Shown here in pieces: positions 6,889 to 8,495 of a DNA stretch of 8,495 bases. Location of the stretch: assembly GCA_937915475.1 (NCBI GenBank), contig CALGIR010000139.1:1-8495 (forward strand), given 5' to 3'. The notes under the pieces were generated by a model. That model saw only the letters and a program-made list of their open reading frames with translations. It had not been told where the DNA came from and did no database searches. A program made the translations under genes and the position numbers. Each line of letters starts with the position of its first letter. Within the stretch, counting starts at the first letter, position 1. This DNA is from an uncultured Bacteroidales bacterium (GTDB lineage Bacteria; Bacteroidota; Bacteroidia; Bacteroidales; Tenuifilaceae).

Positions 6889-6942
6889 ACTGTTTGTTAC
6901 AAGAAATAGATTTACTGTAGAATTGCAACAGTTTTTCTACAG
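6889..6942 (+). promoter_or_regulatory. Candidate operator cluster upstream of the outer-membrane gene
   Basis: An inverted repeat CTGTAGAA (6915-6922) and TTCTACAG (6935-6942) lies immediately upstream of the -7 element. Further copies of the same core are ACTGT at 6889-6893 and 6914-6918 and ACAGT at 6928-6932. The right half of the inverted repeat is the TTTTCTACAG box that is also found before the regulator gene. Repeated half-sites are what an OmpR-type dimer would need, but the spacing of the copies is irregular. Confidence 0.4.
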
Positions 6943-6960
6943 AATCAATATATACTTTTG
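6933..6960 (+). promoter_or_regulatory. Promoter of the outer-membrane protein gene, same architecture as the regulator promoter
   Basis: TACTTTTG (6953-6960) is an exact TAnnTTTG -7 element. TTTTCTACAG (6933-6942) lies exactly 10 nt before it, as at 4850-4877; the two 28-bp segments agree at 21 positions. The leader to the ATG at 7000 would be about 33 nt. No normal -33 TTTG is at the expected place, consistent with an activator-dependent promoter. It implies that the gene is transcribed on its own and not only by read-through from the kinase gene. Confidence 0.5.
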
Positions 6961-6999
6961 CCATACAATAAATAGTTTAATAATTAGAAAACCATAGTA

Positions 7000-8495
7000 A
7001 TGCTTAAAACGTTTTTCACCTTTTCGCTCTCATTAATCTTGCTAACCAATATTTTTGCAGTTGACCCCGCAGAGAGTTTAGCTCCGGGAGCCATTAAGGG
7101 ATTTGTTTACGATTCACTAATGAGGCAACCGCTAGAGTATGCAACTGTTTCAGTAGTAAGAGCAAGCGATAATATCCTAATTACAGGAACCATTACCGAT
7201 GAGACAGGCTTTTTTAAAATTAACGGTGTTGAGCCTGGGAAATATTTTGTTGATGTTACTTTTATTGGTTATTACAGCAAACGAATTGGCAATGTTGAGG
7301 TAAAACCTCAATTGCGCTCGTTTGATGTTGGGCAAATTTTGCTTGTTTCATCTAGTAGCGATATTGAGGGGGTTATCGTTGTGGCAGATAGGCCTTTAAT
7401 GAAGTATCAAATCGATAAAAAGGTTATTAATGTTAGCCAGCATCACACCTCTTCATCGGGTTCAGCTGTTGAGGTGCTCGAAAATATTCCGTCAATTACG
7501 GTTAGCATTGAGGGTGATGTTAGCCTTAGGGGGAGCGGTAGCTTTACTCTGCTAATTGATGGCAAACCCAGCATTATGGACGCTAACGATGCGCTAAACC
7601 AAATTCCTGCCAGCCAAATTGAGAATATTGAGATTATCACCAATCCCTCAGCTCGCTTTGACCCTGATGGGGTGGCAGGTATAATTAATATTATTATGAA
7701 AAAAAACAGGCTCCAGGGGATGAGCGGTGTTGTAAATGCCAGTGGTGGAACGCAAAATAGGTATGGTGGCGATTTTATTATTAACTACCGTAAGGAGAAG
7801 TTTAGTTTTTTAGTTGGTGCCGATTATAATCGTCGTGGAATGTATGGCGAATCGATTAACAGGAATGAAACCTATAGGAATGATACCACTTTTTACCGTT
7901 ATAGTTTGGGTGAGTTTGATAGGGGTGGGTACTCATGGGGTTTTAGGCTTGGCGCCGATTACAACATCAACGCAAAAAATACCCTGAGCGTTGGCTATAG
8001 GTTTGGCGATAGAAGTCGCGGTGGTTTCTCCGATTTGGTTTATCAAGAATGGGTGTCGACAGCACCAAATGATGTGTTAGAATACTATAGTACCGAGGAT
8101 AGCGATAGGGGAGGATTTTTTCATCATGTTACCATGGATTATCGTAAAGAGTTTGATACTAAAGACCATAATATTTTAGCTCAGGTGTCGTTGGGTAATA
8201 ATAAATTTTCGGAAGAGTCGGAAAACTTACTATTCGATGCTAATGATTTAATTTATGACGGACAAAAATCGGTTGGTGAAAGCCCAGGCAATAGGCTTAC
8301 TTTTAAACTTGACTATACCTTACCTTTTGGTAAATCGAGTAAGTTTGAGACAGGATACCAGGGAAATATTAGCTCATCGGATGATGCCAACACCATGAGT
8401 ATTTACAACACCGCTACCGAACAGTTTGAGGTTGAAAACTTTTTTTCTAAAAACGTTGATTATAAAACCAATATACATGCGGGTTATGCAATGCT
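7000..8495 (+). CDS. TonB-dependent-receptor-like outer-membrane beta-barrel protein, 3' end missing
   Basis: The first 498 residues of a large outer-membrane protein. Residues 1-20 form a signal peptide (basic Lys 3, hydrophobic core, likely cleavage after NIFA). Residues about 30-115 are a carboxypeptidase-regulatory-like beta-sandwich (GFVYDS...PLEYATVSV...TITDETGFFKI...GKYFVDVTFIGY). Residues about 125-235 form a plug domain with VLENIPSITVSIEGDVSLRG (159-178), LLIDGKP (184-190) and IENIEIITNPSARFDPDGVAG (207-227), hallmarks of the 'outer membrane beta-barrel family' (OMP_b-brl_3) group. From about 240 on, the barrel begins with alternating aromatic strands. Family members are usually 750-950 residues, so nearly half is off the right edge. 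It follows the kinase gene by 137 nt and has its own promoter box shared with the regulator. No TonB box is evident and the substrate cannot be predicted. No SusD partner is visible, as far as the window goes. Confidence 0.93.
   Translation, partial: MLKTFFTFSLSLILLTNIFAVDPAESLAPGAIKGFVYDSLMRQPLEYATVSVVRASDNILITGTITDETGFFKINGVEPGKYFVDVTFIGYYSKRIGNVEVKPQLRSFDVGQILLVSSSSDIEGVIVVADRPLMKYQIDKKVINVSQHHTSSSGSAVEVLENIPSITVSIEGDVSLRGSGSFTLLIDGKPSIMDANDALNQIPASQIENIEIITNPSARFDPDGVAGIINIIMKKNRLQGMSGVVNASGGTQNRYGGDFIINYRKEKFSFLVGADYNRRGMYGESINRNETYRNDTTFYRYSLGEFDRGGYSWGFRLGADYNINAKNTLSVGYRFGDRSRGGFSDLVYQEWVSTAPNDVLEYYSTEDSDRGGFFHHVTMDYRKEFDTKDHNILAQVSLGNNKFSEESENLLFDANDLIYDGQKSVGESPGNRLTFKLDYTLPFGKSSKFETGYQGNISSSDDANTMSIYNTATEQFEVENFFSKNVDYKTNIHAGYAM

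Noticed and set aside
6863..6999. Strong intrinsic terminator after the kinase gene
   Set aside because: Only a 5-bp hairpin with no following T-run is present; the gap is better explained by the promoter and operator sequences of the next gene.
7443..7643. Minus-strand open frame of 66 codons in the outer-membrane protein gene
   Set aside because: It is antisense to the well-conserved plug domain and has no support of its own.

Overview
This window looks like chromosomal DNA from an anaerobic member of the Bacteroidota, probably the Bacteroidales/Marinilabiliales side. The main reasons are the protein types (a large PFOR, an OMP_b-brl_3-type TonB-dependent outer-membrane protein with a carboxypeptidase-regulatory-like N-terminal domain), the moderate-to-low GC, start codons without Shine-Dalgarno sequences, and several exact matches to the Bacteroidota -7 promoter element TAnnTTTG. 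No rRNA, tRNA, CRISPR array, transposase or phage gene is visible.

Left half, minus strand: positions 1-26 are not genomic. They match an Illumina TruSeq read-2 adapter with two single-base deletions, so the window starts at an untrimmed contig end. From 27 to 3312 lies almost all of a pyruvate:ferredoxin oxidoreductase gene (nifJ/por), cut off before its last roughly 80 codons. It has its own Bacteroidota-type promoter (3365-3395). Upstream of it on the same strand, 272 nt away, is a complete aroC (chorismate synthase, 3585-4568), followed by a 13-bp perfect inverted repeat that probably ends or stabilises its transcript. This aroC is short and, from memory of the family, looks more like clostridial forms than like the usual Bacteroides AroC.

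The 326-nt region between aroC and the divergent plus-strand genes (4569-4894) holds an 18-bp palindrome and a 52-bp element made of two inverted 25-nt hairpin repeats. Their stems carry compensatory differences and their loops are complementary over 10 nt. This is a REPIN-like or regulatory-RNA-like structure.

Right half, plus strand: an OmpR-family response regulator (4895-5581) and a membrane histidine kinase (5585-6862) form a tight operon. They are followed, after a 137-nt gap, by a TonB-dependent-receptor-like outer-membrane beta-barrel gene that runs off the right edge (7000-8495). The most interesting observation is that the promoter regions of the regulator gene and of the outer-membrane gene share the same composite element: TTTTCTACAG, then exactly 10 nt, then TAnnTTTG. 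This suggests that the response regulator activates both its own operon and the outer-membrane protein gene, making 4850-8495 a self-contained sensing and outer-membrane-response module. The signal and the substrate cannot be read from the sequence.
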